A stretch of DNA of 64,000 bases from contig NZ_JAATOW010000012.1 in assembly GCF_011806405.1 (NCBI RefSeq), positions 1 through 64,000 of the forward strand. Reading direction: 5' to 3'. Source of the stretch: Pseudooceanicola sp. HF7 (GTDB lineage Bacteria > Pseudomonadota > Alphaproteobacteria > Rhodobacterales > Rhodobacteraceae). Below the pieces are notes generated by a model. It did not search any database. It had not been told where the DNA came from and worked only from the letters and a program-made list of their open reading frames with translations. Shown here one piece after another: positions 8,961 to 16,920 of the stretch (its first letter is position 1; each line of letters begins with the position of its first letter). The translations under genes and the position numbers were made by a program.

Positions 8961-9632
8961 CTAGAAATCAAGATCCGCGTAATGCGCCGGGGGCGGGAAG
9001 CCGGGCAGCTGATCCATCAGGATATTGCGGAAGGCCGGGCGCGACTTGATCTTGGCGTACCAATCCTTGACCGCCGCGCTGCGATCCCAATCCACGTCCG
9101 AGATATAGTCCAGCGCGCTCAGATGCGCCGCCGCCGCGAAATCCGCCAGGGACATGCGATCCCCCGCCAGCCAGCGGCGCTGTTCCAGCAGCCAGGACAG
9201 GTAATCGATGTGGAACTTGATCGCGGACAGACCGGCCCGCACGTTGCGGCTGTCGGGGAAACCCGCGCCGGTGACCTTCTTGTTGACCCGCTCGTAAAGC
9301 AGCTTGGAGGTGACCTCGTGATGGAACTTGTCATCGAACCAGGACACCAGGCGGCGCGTCTCATGACGGTCCAACGGATCGCTCGGCATCAGAGACGGCT
9401 CGGGATACAGCTCTTCCAGGTATTCGCAGATCGCCGCGCTTTCGGCCAGGACCACGCCGCCGAACTTCAGCACCGGCACCTTGCCCGCCGGGTTGCGCCG
9501 CAGGAAATCGGTATCCCGTTCCCAGTAGCGCTCCTCGATCAGGCGGCAATCGATCTTCTTCTCGGCCAGCGACAGCCGCACCTTGCGGCAGAAGGGTGAG
9601 AGAGGCGCGTGGTAGAGTTCCGCTGTGGTCAT
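8961..9632 (-). CDS. Glutathione S-transferase family protein
   Basis: Soluble thiol transferase-like protein, 223 residues from the ATG at 9632 (a TTG at 9638 is an alternative; a GGAAG lies just upstream). The N-terminal thioredoxin fold has the LSPFCRKVRLSLAEK segment, where Ser/Cys could activate glutathione, then the cis-Pro site KVPVLKFGG and the glutathione-binding AESAAICEYLEELYP. The helical C-terminal domain has the DRMSLADFAAAAHLSALDY motif. The substrate is unknown. It precedes queG and follows mtgA on the same strand. Confidence 0.9.
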   Translation of the reverse strand: MTTAELYHAPLSPFCRKVRLSLAEKKIDCRLIEERYWERDTDFLRRNPAGKVPVLKFGGVVLAESAAICEYLEELYPEPSLMPSDPLDRHETRRLVSWFDDKFHHEVTSKLLYERVNKKVTGAGFPDSRNVRAGLSAIKFHIDYLSWLLEQRRWLAGDRMSLADFAAAAHLSALDYISDVDWDRSAAVKDWYAKIKSRPAFRNILMDQLPGFPPPAHYADLDF

Positions 9633-9694
9633 TCGCAATCTTCCGTGGCTTGCCCGATTGAATGCCCGCTGCGGCGCGGGATTTCAATGGGGGT

Positions 9695-10426
9695 TCATGT
9701 CTCGAAGCAGGCCGCCCGCCCATCCCGCTCAATGGTCGCCGCCCCGTCCTGGATCTGGCTGGCCCGGCGGCGGGTGTATTCACCGGGATGCGCGGCAGAC
9801 CGGCTTTGCGGCGACGGCAGGATCGCCGCCAGCAGTGCCGCCTGCCGGGGGGTCAGATCGGCGGCGCTGACACCGAAGTAATGGCGCGCCCCCGCTTCCA
9901 CGCCAAAGACGCCCTCGTCGAACTCCGCCACGTTCAGGTAGACCTCCAGGATCCGCCGCTTGGACCAGAACAGCTCCACCAGCGGGGTCAAGACCGTCTC
10001 AAAGGCCTTCCGGACATAGCTGCGCCCATGCCAGAGATAGACGTTCTTGGCTACCTGCTGGGAAATCGTCGACCCGCCGCGACGGGCCCCATCGGCAATC
10101 GCATCGCGGATGGCGGACATGTCGACGCCCCAGTGCAGGCAGAAATTCGCATCCTCCGCCGCCACGGCAGAGCGCGCCATGACCGGCGCGATCTCTTCCA
10201 TGGGCACCCAGTCGCGCTCGATCCCGCCCAGCCGCTGCTCCTCGGTGATCATGTAGATACCGGTCCAGGGGCGCACGACCCCATGCACCGCAACCGCCCC
10301 CAGGAAGACCAGCAAGAGAATCAGCACCAGGTGCCAGGCGTGTTTCACAAGCCATCGCAGGGGCCGGATCCCCTTGGATCGCCCCTTCTTTGTCACCTTC
10401 TTCGCGGATTTCGCTGCTCTTGCCAC
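9695..10426 (-). CDS. mtgA: Monofunctional biosynthetic peptidoglycan transglycosylase
   Basis: Inner-membrane glycosyltransferase family 51 enzyme that polymerises lipid II into glycan strands. It has 243 residues: a Lys/Arg-rich cytoplasmic N terminus, one membrane anchor at about residues 30-50 (HLVLILLLVFLGAVAV), then the GT51 domain. The catalytic Glu is in AAEDANFCLHWG, followed by RRGGSTISQQVAKN, LELFWSKRRILEVYLN-like helix and NVAEFDEGVFGVEAGARHYFG. There is no transpeptidase domain, which separates it from class A penicillin-binding proteins. Confidence 0.96.
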   Translation of the reverse strand: MARAAKSAKKVTKKGRSKGIRPLRWLVKHAWHLVLILLLVFLGAVAVHGVVRPWTGIYMITEEQRLGGIERDWVPMEEIAPVMARSAVAAEDANFCLHWGVDMSAIRDAIADGARRGGSTISQQVAKNVYLWHGRSYVRKAFETVLTPLVELFWSKRRILEVYLNVAEFDEGVFGVEAGARHYFGVSAADLTPRQAALLAAILPSPQSRSAAHPGEYTRRRASQIQDGAATIERDGRAACFET

Positions 10427-10562
10427 ATCAGCAGCTATACCCCCATCTGTCCGATCCGAAAAGCGCCGGAAACATGATCCTGGTCAAGGCCCCCTGGCCA
10501 CCCATTGCCTATGATTCCCCAAGTCCCGCAAAGGGACCCGTCCCGCAGGACAGGAGGCCACC

Positions 10563-10904
10563 ATGACCCACAGGGAAGAAATTCGCATCACGGGCCAAGA
10601 ACTCATCGCCCGCATCCGCGCGCTGATCGCCGAAGGCAATGTCAGCAAGCTGCGTATCCGCGACCCCGAAGGCGACGTCACCCTCGAGATGCCCGTCACG
10701 ATCGGCGCCGTCACTGGCGGGGCCGTTGTCCTCGCCGCCCCCTGGCTGGCGCTGCTGGGCGCCCTCGCCGCCTTCGCCACCGACCTGCGCATAGAGGTCG
10801 AGCGCCCCCGGCCCGATACGCCCCCCGGCACGACCGAGGGTCACTGCCCCGACGAAACCGGCCAGGAAGGCGACCCCCCGTTCGAGGATCATTTGCCCAT
10901 CTGA
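10563..10904 (+). CDS. DUF4342 family protein
   Basis: Small protein of 113 residues resembling the DUF4342 family of uncharacterised proteins. The N-terminal half is charged (EEIRITGQELIARIRALIAEGNVSKLRI) and is followed by a hydrophobic stretch (IGAVTGGAVVLAAPWLALLGALAAFATDL, about residues 47-75) that may insert in the membrane. The C terminus is Pro/Glu/Asp-rich and probably disordered. An AGGAGG sits 7 bp upstream of the ATG. No function is established for the family. Confidence 0.75.
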   Translation: MTHREEIRITGQELIARIRALIAEGNVSKLRIRDPEGDVTLEMPVTIGAVTGGAVVLAAPWLALLGALAAFATDLRIEVERPRPDTPPGTTEGHCPDETGQEGDPPFEDHLPI

Positions 10905-10930
10905 TCATCCGGCCGCCCCAAGGAACGCCC

Positions 10931-10953
10931 GAGGCCCCCATCGAAGGGGCCTC
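10931..10953 (+). terminator. Hairpin after DUF4342 gene
   Basis: Perfect 8-bp stem GAGGCCCC (10931-10938) / GGGGCCTC (10946-10953) with a 7-nt loop, 26 bp after the DUF4342 stop codon. It has no T-run, so it is a probable but not classical terminator. Confidence 0.55.
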
Positions 10954-11040
10954 GCCCGTCGTCGGCTGCGCCTCCCGCCCCCACGGCACCGCCTACCCCA
11001 ACCTCCCCGGGCACACACCGTTCAAACCCCGGGCGCACCG

Positions 11041-11238
11041 GCCCCTCCTTCTTCTTGCCGAAAAACTCCCGCCGGAGGCAGCCCCACGCGCGCCGCCCGC
11101 ACCCCGGCCAGCCGAACCGCCACCCCGCCGCAGCCAGCCACTCTCCCAAGAATCCCTTAACGCTTCGCCTCTCCACCGCGCGGAGCGCACCGACGTGATA
11201 CCGACGCGATACCGACGTGAAACAGACGCCGCACCGAC
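11041..11238. repeat. Intergenic repeat element, copy 1
   Basis: Starts with a CTTCTTGCCGAAAAACTC-type segment and ends with a 54-bp core (11185-11238) built of ACCGACG units. The core matches 60923-60976 at 49 of 54 positions with no gaps, and the leading segment matches 60807-60826. Inside the core ACCGAC recurs at roughly 10-11 bp spacing. Such an element in two unlinked intergenic gaps of one window points to a dispersed genomic repeat family. Confidence 0.75.
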
Positions 11239-11351
11239 ACCCCGAATGGCCCCCGAAAGGACAGGCTACGGAAGCACCGGGGAAACACCGGGTCTGCCCT
11301 TGACGCGCCACCGGTCAGGGCGTCACATCCCGCCAAACCCGAAGGGACCCC

Positions 11352-12353
11352 ATGACAGACCACCGCCTTCCCCTGGCCCAGGCCCGCACCCTGGTCATCG
11401 ACACGCTGATGCGCTGCCGGACCAGCCAATCCAACGCCGCCGCCGTGGCCGACGCGCTGATCGGCGCAGAGCTGACCGGCCAGTTCGGCCATGGCTTGCG
11501 CCGCGTGCCCGCCTATGCGGAACAGGCGCTCGTGGGCAAGGTGGACGGGTTCGCAACCCCCACCGCCAGGGCCGCCCGCCCCGGCGCGCTGGCCGTGGAT
11601 GCCGCCCATGGCTTTGCCTATCCCGCGCTGGACCTGGCGCTGGACTGGCTGCCCGGCGCCGCCCGCACCAATGGTATCGCCATCGCGGGCCTCACCCGTT
11701 CCCACCATTGCGGAGTCGCCGGCCTACCGGTCGAAAAGCTTGCAGAGCAAGGGCTTATGGCCATCCTGACCGCCAATGCCCCGGCCTCCATGGCGCCCTG
11801 GGGCGGCTCCCGGCCGCTGTTCGGCACCGATCCCATCGCCTTCGCCGCCCCCATCGCCGGGGCCGCGCCCGTGGTGGTCGATATCTCTCTTTCCCGCGTC
11901 GCGCGGGGCAAGATCATGGCCGCCGCACAGAAGAACGAACCGATCCCGGACACCTGGGCGCTGGACGTGGATGGCAATCCCACCACCGATCCCCATGCCG
12001 CGCTGAAGGGCAACATGCAGCCCATGGGCGATGCCAAGGGCACCGCCCTCGCCATCATGGTGGAGATGCTCTGCGCCGGGCTCAACAACGCCCATTTCGG
12101 TTATGAAGCCTCGCCCTTCCTCAGCGCCGAGGGGCCGCCGCCCGCCACCGGGCAAAGCATCATCGCCATCGACGCAGGCGTCTTCGGCCCTCATGCGGTG
12201 GAGCGTTTCGCCGATCTTGCCGGGGAAATCGAAGGCCAGGAAGGCGCCCGCCTGCCCGGCCGCCGCCGCCAGCAGATTCGCGCAGAGATGACCCAGGCCG
12301 GCATCCCCGTCGATGACACCCTGCTGGCCGCCATCGACGCCATGGGGCGCTAA
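11352..12353 (+). CDS. Ldh2/MDH2-family NAD(P)-dependent dehydrogenase (malate/lactate/sulfolactate type)
   Basis: Soluble oxidoreductase of the LDH2/MDH2 family, which reduces or oxidises 2-oxo/2-hydroxy acids and some cyclic imino acids; 333 residues. Family motifs are GHGLRRVPAYAEQ near residue 48, the catalytic-region His pair in TRSHHCGVAG, PWGGSRPLFGTDPIAFA, MPMGD-type segment NMQPMGDAKGTALA and GYEASPF. This family includes ComC, the (R)-sulfolactate dehydrogenase. The stop codon is only 3 bp from the stop of the TauE-type gene on the other strand, and the operon beyond carries a D-2-hydroxyacid dehydrogenase, so the two dehydrogenases may act on opposite enantiomers. Substrate unproven. 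Confidence 0.88.
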   Translation: MTDHRLPLAQARTLVIDTLMRCRTSQSNAAAVADALIGAELTGQFGHGLRRVPAYAEQALVGKVDGFATPTARAARPGALAVDAAHGFAYPALDLALDWLPGAARTNGIAIAGLTRSHHCGVAGLPVEKLAEQGLMAILTANAPASMAPWGGSRPLFGTDPIAFAAPIAGAAPVVVDISLSRVARGKIMAAAQKNEPIPDTWALDVDGNPTTDPHAALKGNMQPMGDAKGTALAIMVEMLCAGLNNAHFGYEASPFLSAEGPPPATGQSIIAIDAGVFGPHAVERFADLAGEIEGQEGARLPGRRRQQIRAEMTQAGIPVDDTLLAAIDAMGR

Positions 12354-12356
12354 GCC

Positions 12357-13112
12357 CTAGAAATAGCTGGACAATCCGTTCCAGATCAGCCGCAAGGAGA
12401 TCAGGATCAGCACGATGTTCAGCGCCCGCTTGAAGTTGTGATCGCTCATCCGTTCCAGCAGCAGGCGCCCGGCAACGGTGCCCAGGAACCCGCAGGCGAT
12501 CATCATCAGCATGAAGCCCGCCCAGGGCGCAAAGGCAAAGCCAAGCGCTCCGAAGGCGATCGTCTTGGCCACGTGTTGCAGGGTCATGAAGACCGCATGC
12601 GTGGCCACGTGACGCTGGCGCGGCAGATGCAGCGATTTAGTGAAATTGGCCACGAAAAGCCCCGTGGCACCAAAGAACATCGACAGGAAGCTTGAGATCA
12701 GCCCGGTCAGCCAAGGCCAGCTTGCCAGCCATTTCGGCGGCCGCGCCAGCACCGACCAGATCACGAACAGCCCCACGCCGATCTGCACCAGCGCGGGCGG
12801 CAGGTTCACCACCACCGACCCGCCCAGCACCACCCCGATCACCGTGCCCAGGGCAAAGGCGGCAAAGGGCTTCCAATAGGTGTGCCGGATCAGGATCGCC
12901 GCGCGGAAAAAGTTCGATCCGAACTGGATCGCCCCGTGCACCGGGATCAGCGCCAGCGGCGGCACCAGATTGGCCATCACCGCCAGAAGCAGCCCGCCGC
13001 CACCAATGCCAAGCGCCACGGTGATGAAGGAGCTGACAAAGCTCATCACCGCAAGGAAGATCCCCACGGTGGGCTCCAGCCCGTTGAAGAGAAAGGCAGA
13101 AACGGTCTCCAT
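12357..13112 (-). CDS. TauE/SafE family membrane exporter
   Basis: Membrane protein of 251 residues with about eight hydrophobic segments and the family's repeated glycine motifs (VALGIGGGGLLLAVMANLVPPLALIPVHGAIQ in the first half, SSFLSMFFGATGLFVANF in the second). Members export sulfite or organosulfonates among other anions. It is the last gene of the minus-strand operon beginning with tctC and follows the D-2-hydroxyacid dehydrogenase by 54 bp. In a transport-plus-dehydrogenase operon, an exporter of this family hints that an anion such as sulfite is released during catabolism; this is inference. Confidence 0.85.
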   Translation of the reverse strand: METVSAFLFNGLEPTVGIFLAVMSFVSSFITVALGIGGGGLLLAVMANLVPPLALIPVHGAIQFGSNFFRAAILIRHTYWKPFAAFALGTVIGVVLGGSVVVNLPPALVQIGVGLFVIWSVLARPPKWLASWPWLTGLISSFLSMFFGATGLFVANFTKSLHLPRQRHVATHAVFMTLQHVAKTIAFGALGFAFAPWAGFMLMMIACGFLGTVAGRLLLERMSDHNFKRALNIVLILISLRLIWNGLSSYF

Positions 13113-13166
13113 CCCTCTGCTATGCCGGGTTTCGCGGACAAGGCAAGTGGAACCGCCGCAGCGCCC

Positions 13167-14138
13167 TCACGCCAGCGCCTCGGGGTTGGCGACATGCACC
13201 GGCTCGCCCGCCGCATAGGCCAGGATCTGCTGGTAGATTTCAGTGAACTGCAGGTCCAGCTCGTCTTCGGTGACAAAGCCGATATGGGGCGTGCAGATCA
13301 CGTTGGGATGGCTGACCAGCGGGTCCGCCGGATCCGTCACCGGCTCCTTGTCGAAGACATCCAGCGCCATGCGCCCGGGTCGGCCAACCTCAAGCGCAGC
13401 TAGCAGCGCGCCCTCTTCGACCAGCCCCGCACGGGAGGTATTGATGAAACTGGCAGAGGGTTTCATCCGCATCAGGTCGCTGCCCCGGATCATCCCCCGC
13501 GTCTCTGGTTTCAACCGCACGTGGACAGAGATGAAATCGCTCTGCTCGAAGAAGGCCTTGCGATCGGGCGCCACCTCTGCGCCCTCCGCGGTGGCCCGGG
13601 CGCGCCCGGCCTCGCTTGACCACCACCAGACCTTCATGCCGAAGGCCTGGGCATATGTCGCCACCTGCCGGCCGATCCGCCCGTGGCCCCAAAGACCCAA
13701 GCGGCGACCATGCAAGGTCTGGCCGATCCCCATCTGCCACTGTCCCGCCCGCAGGCTTTCCATCTGCTGCGGGATCTGACGCGCAGAGGCCAGGATCAGC
13801 GCAAAGGTCAGTTCTGCCGTGGCATGGGGCGGCGAGGCGCCGCTTTGCTTGGAGGACAGCACCACCCCCTGCGCCGTGCAGGCGGCAAGATCGACATGGG
13901 GATAGACGCCGCGCTGGCTGATCAGTTTCAGCTTCGGCAACCGCGCCAGAACATCCGCCGTGACCTGGGTGCGCTCGCGGAAAAGCACCAGCACCTCGGC
14001 CTCTGCCAAGCGGTCGGCCAGCACCTGCGGATCGGTCACATGGTCATTCCAGACCGTGACCTGGTGCCCCTCCAGCAGGGAGAAGCCCTTGAGATGGCGC
14101 AACGTATCGAACCAATCGTCGAGTATGTGAACCTTCAC
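13167..14138 (-). CDS. D-isomer-specific 2-hydroxyacid dehydrogenase
   Basis: NAD(P)-dependent dehydrogenase of 323 residues interconverting a 2-hydroxy acid and a 2-oxo acid. The start is a GTG at 14138 following a purine run. The Rossmann motif GLWGHGRIGRQVATYAQAFG is at about residues 147-166 and the catalytic set is present: Arg in NTSRAGLVEEG, Glu in DVFDKEPV, His in TPHIGF. The family contains 3-phosphoglycerate dehydrogenases and SlcC, the (S)-sulfolactate dehydrogenase. It lies between a TPP enzyme and a TauE exporter in the tct operon. Confidence 0.92.
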   Translation of the reverse strand: MKVHILDDWFDTLRHLKGFSLLEGHQVTVWNDHVTDPQVLADRLAEAEVLVLFRERTQVTADVLARLPKLKLISQRGVYPHVDLAACTAQGVVLSSKQSGASPPHATAELTFALILASARQIPQQMESLRAGQWQMGIGQTLHGRRLGLWGHGRIGRQVATYAQAFGMKVWWWSSEAGRARATAEGAEVAPDRKAFFEQSDFISVHVRLKPETRGMIRGSDLMRMKPSASFINTSRAGLVEEGALLAALEVGRPGRMALDVFDKEPVTDPADPLVSHPNVICTPHIGFVTEDELDLQFTEIYQQILAYAAGEPVHVANPEALA

Positions 14139-14171
14139 GCCATCCCCCTGATTTCCCTTAAGCTTCGCCCC

Positions 14172-15818
14172 TCATCTAGGGCCCACACCATGAGAGGCAC
14201 GCACCACCGGGGACATCACCTTGTCACTGATCGGCACGTCCCAGACCGCCGTACCGCCACTGGCCGCGAAGGCCTCTATCATCTCAGGCAGCTTACCCAG
14301 GTCCTCCACGGTCACGCCCTGAAGGCCAAAGCCCCGCGCCACCGCGGCCAGGTCCGTCCGGCCAAAGACCGCGCCCTCGACAGACAGCCCCTCGGCCCGC
14401 AGCTTGTGGAATTCAGAGCCATAGCCGCCATCGTTCAGCACCACGACCAGCACGTTCAGACCATGGCGCGCATATGTCTCAAGCTCCTGTACATGCATCA
14501 GAAGCGATCCGTCCCCGTCGAACAGCACCACCGTGCTGTCGGGGCGGGCCACGGCCACGCCCATGGCGAAAGAGATGCCGTTACCGATCGCGCCAAACTC
14601 CCGGATGGTCAGGAAATCCTCATGGGGACGGCCGGGCATCTGCGCGAAGTAAAAGGAACAATGCCCCGATGAATTGACCAACTGCCAGCCCTGCGGGATG
14701 GCCGCGTTGAGCGCCGCGACCACGTCACGCGGGTCATGCACTCCCTCTTCAGGGGGGAATTGCGCGCCATCCGCCGGGGCGGTGGCGATCCGTTCGGACA
14801 GCGCCGCGCTGCGCCAACCCGCCTCGCGCACCTCAAGCGCATTGCTCAGCGCCTCGACCCCCAGTTTCGCGTCCGCGCGCAGGTGCAGCTCTGCCGCGAA
14901 GCGCCCCTGTGACATGGCGACGGGGTCCGTATCGATCTGCAGCACCTTCGCGCCGGGCCAGAGCTTGCCACCCCAGGCGTTATGGGAGGCCAGCGAACAG
15001 CCCACGGCGATCACCAGATCCGCCTCAGCGAAACAGGCCTTGGCCATATCCGTGGAAAAACCCCCGGCGATTCCGATGCAGAAGGGATCGTCATGGAACA
15101 CCCCCCGCGCCGGCGGGGTGGGGGCGGTCAGGCCGCCCAGCTGCCCCGCCAGCGCCTGGCAGGCCGGGCCGGCGCCGGCCTGAACCGCGCCAAGCCCCGC
15201 CATGACAATGATTTTCCCGGCAGAGGCCACATGCTTCGCCAGCCGGGTGACATCCTGCGGATTGGGGGGGATCGGTCCGCAGACCGGCGCGATCCGGGAG
15301 GACGGCGGCGGCAGGCTCTGCGACCCGTCCCAAGCCAGTTCCTGAAGATCGAAAGGCAGACCCAGCACGACCGGGCGGCCTTCGCGCCGGGCCTGCAGGA
15401 AGGCATCGCGGATCGCGGTGGGCATCCGGGCCGGCCAGTGCAGCGGGATATAGGCCGCCCCCGTCGCGGTGATGAAAGGCGCCTGGTCGATGGCCTGGTT
15501 GTACCATCCGGACTTCAGCGGGGCTTCCCCGGCCAGGATCACCATGGGCAACCTGGCGCGAACGGCGGCGGGCAAGGCGGTGGTCAGCTGGGTCAGCCCC
15601 GGCCCGCACGTTACCGTGGCCAGGCCGACCTCACCGGTCTTGCGCGCCCAGGCCATGGCCGCGGCCACGGCGCAATGTTCATGCCGGACATAGATCATCC
15701 TGACCCCGGCTTCGGCCAGCCGGGTGGCAAAGTTCATGTTGGCATCCCCAAGCAGGGCGAAGCAGGACGGGGTCCCTTCCTGCGCCACCGCCCGGGCAAG
15801 CATGTCATAGGTGTGCAT
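14172..15818 (-). CDS. Thiamine pyrophosphate-dependent enzyme, acetolactate synthase-like
   Basis: ThDP-dependent decarboxylase/ligase of 548 residues with the three-domain layout of acetolactate synthase: PYR domain (residues 1-170, catalytic Glu in YVRHEHCAVA), central domain (about 185-320) and PP domain. The ThDP/Mg2+ motif runs from GDGSLLMH to LNDGGY, about 28 residues, near the C-terminal third. It begins 1 bp before the PrpF-family stop codon, so the two are co-translated. The substrate, probably a 2-oxo acid made by neighbouring enzymes, is unknown. It is too long and has too full a middle domain to be a simple ComDE sulfopyruvate decarboxylase. Confidence 0.85.
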   Translation of the reverse strand: MHTYDMLARAVAQEGTPSCFALLGDANMNFATRLAEAGVRMIYVRHEHCAVAAAMAWARKTGEVGLATVTCGPGLTQLTTALPAAVRARLPMVILAGEAPLKSGWYNQAIDQAPFITATGAAYIPLHWPARMPTAIRDAFLQARREGRPVVLGLPFDLQELAWDGSQSLPPPSSRIAPVCGPIPPNPQDVTRLAKHVASAGKIIVMAGLGAVQAGAGPACQALAGQLGGLTAPTPPARGVFHDDPFCIGIAGGFSTDMAKACFAEADLVIAVGCSLASHNAWGGKLWPGAKVLQIDTDPVAMSQGRFAAELHLRADAKLGVEALSNALEVREAGWRSAALSERIATAPADGAQFPPEEGVHDPRDVVAALNAAIPQGWQLVNSSGHCSFYFAQMPGRPHEDFLTIREFGAIGNGISFAMGVAVARPDSTVVLFDGDGSLLMHVQELETYARHGLNVLVVVLNDGGYGSEFHKLRAEGLSVEGAVFGRTDLAAVARGFGLQGVTVEDLGKLPEMIEAFAASGGTAVWDVPISDKVMSPVVRASHGVGPR

Positions 15819-15819
15819 C

Positions 15820-16920
15820 TCAGCCCCCCTGCTGTCCGCTCCAGACGCTGGCCGGCACCATCACTTCGCCCCGGGCGATCATGCGCGCGGTCCGGGTGAC
15901 ACCGGCGGAATGGAAGGCAAATCCCTCTGGCCCGTCAGAGAATTTCACCCGCACCTCCATCACGCCGATGGGGTGTTCGATCACCACCGTGGCAGCCGGC
16001 CCTTCGGGTTTCACCGCCAGCCCTTCGGCCACGGTTCCCGGCGCCAGGGCACAGGCCGCCAGGCATTGAGAGCCGGTGACCGCTAGCGTGGGATGGGTCT
16101 GCCAGGGCATGAAGTAGCGCGCCGCGAAATTCCCCCCGTTGCGCGGGGCGGCGATCAGGCCGATCTTGGGTACCACGCTCCTTGTGACATCGCCCAGCCC
16201 CATGCGCTTGCCCGCCTCAAGGCGGATCGCCTCCATCCGGGTGAAGAGATCGGGCATGGCGTCCAGCTCTTCCAGGCTTTCATGGCCCGTCACGCCGAAG
16301 TCGGCAGCCCGCGCGATCATCATCGGCATGGCCACATCGGTCAGCGATACCTCGATCCCGTCGATCACGTCGATTGCATTGCCGGTCGGGAATAGCGCGC
16401 CCGTGCGCGATCCCACGACCTCCAGGAAGTTCAGCGCCACCGGGGCGGCGGTGCCGGGCACGCCGTCGATCCGCAGATCCCCGTCGTAGTCCACCGCGCC
16501 ATCGGGGGTCTGCACCTCTGCCTCGACCAGGGCGCCGGTGTTGACCGCATGGATCTTCACCTGCGTCACCGGACCGGCCACGGGAACCAGCCCCATCTCG
16601 ATCGCGGCAGGGCCGACGCCGACCAGGATATTCCCGCAGGTCGGAGAGAAATCGACCATCGCCTCTTCCACACCGACCTGGGCAAAGAAGTAATCCACGT
16701 CGGCGTCCGGGCGGGTGGATTTCGACAGGATCGCGACCTTGGTGGTGACGGCCGTGCCGCCGCCAATCCCGTCGATGTTGCGGGCGTTGCCCGCCCCCAC
16801 GACAGAGATCAGCACCTGGGCCAGGTGGTCACGGTCCGCCGGCAGATCCGAGGCCAGGAAGTAGGGCCCGCGGGAGGTGCCGCCGCGCATGAAGAGATAG
16901 GGAACAGGGACTTGTTTCAT
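15820..16920 (-). CDS. PrpF-family isomerase (aconitate/4-oxalomesaconate tautomerase-like)
   Basis: Cofactor-independent proton-shuttling isomerase of the PrpF/diaminopimelate-epimerase fold, 366 residues from the ATG at 16920. The frame stays open upstream to 17160, but those 80 residues are a shadow of tctA. The start MKQVPVPYLFMRGGTSRGPYF gives the family opening, GIGGGTAVTTKVAIL is the lysine-containing loop, and PTCGNILVGVGPAA carries the catalytic Cys. Its start overlaps the tctA-tctB stop by 4 bp. In this operon it probably shifts the double bond of an imported unsaturated di- or tricarboxylate. A paralogue is at 29406-30467. Confidence 0.88.
   Translation of the reverse strand: MKQVPVPYLFMRGGTSRGPYFLASDLPADRDHLAQVLISVVGAGNARNIDGIGGGTAVTTKVAILSKSTRPDADVDYFFAQVGVEEAMVDFSPTCGNILVGVGPAAIEMGLVPVAGPVTQVKIHAVNTGALVEAEVQTPDGAVDYDGDLRIDGVPGTAAPVALNFLEVVGSRTGALFPTGNAIDVIDGIEVSLTDVAMPMMIARAADFGVTGHESLEELDAMPDLFTRMEAIRLEAGKRMGLGDVTRSVVPKIGLIAAPRNGGNFAARYFMPWQTHPTLAVTGSQCLAACALAPGTVAEGLAVKPEGPAATVVIEHPIGVMEVRVKFSDGPEGFAFHSAGVTRTARMIARGEVMVPASVWSGQQGG

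Larger units (their letters stand above)
10905..11351. other. Non-coding stretch between DUF4342 and Ldh genes
   Basis: No credible gene is seen in these ~447 bp. The large plus-frame reading 10505-12106 is an Arg/Pro-rich shadow. The stretch holds a hairpin (10931-10953) and a copy of an intergenic element (about 11041-11238) whose 54-bp core recurs at 60923-60976. The promoter of the Ldh-type gene should be in the last ~100 bp. Confidence 0.7.

Noticed and set aside
10505..12106. Long plus-strand open frame (533 codons) over DUF4342, the gap and the Ldh gene
   Set aside because: Composition is almost entirely Arg, Pro, His and Gly; the real genes lie in other frames with ribosome sites and homology.
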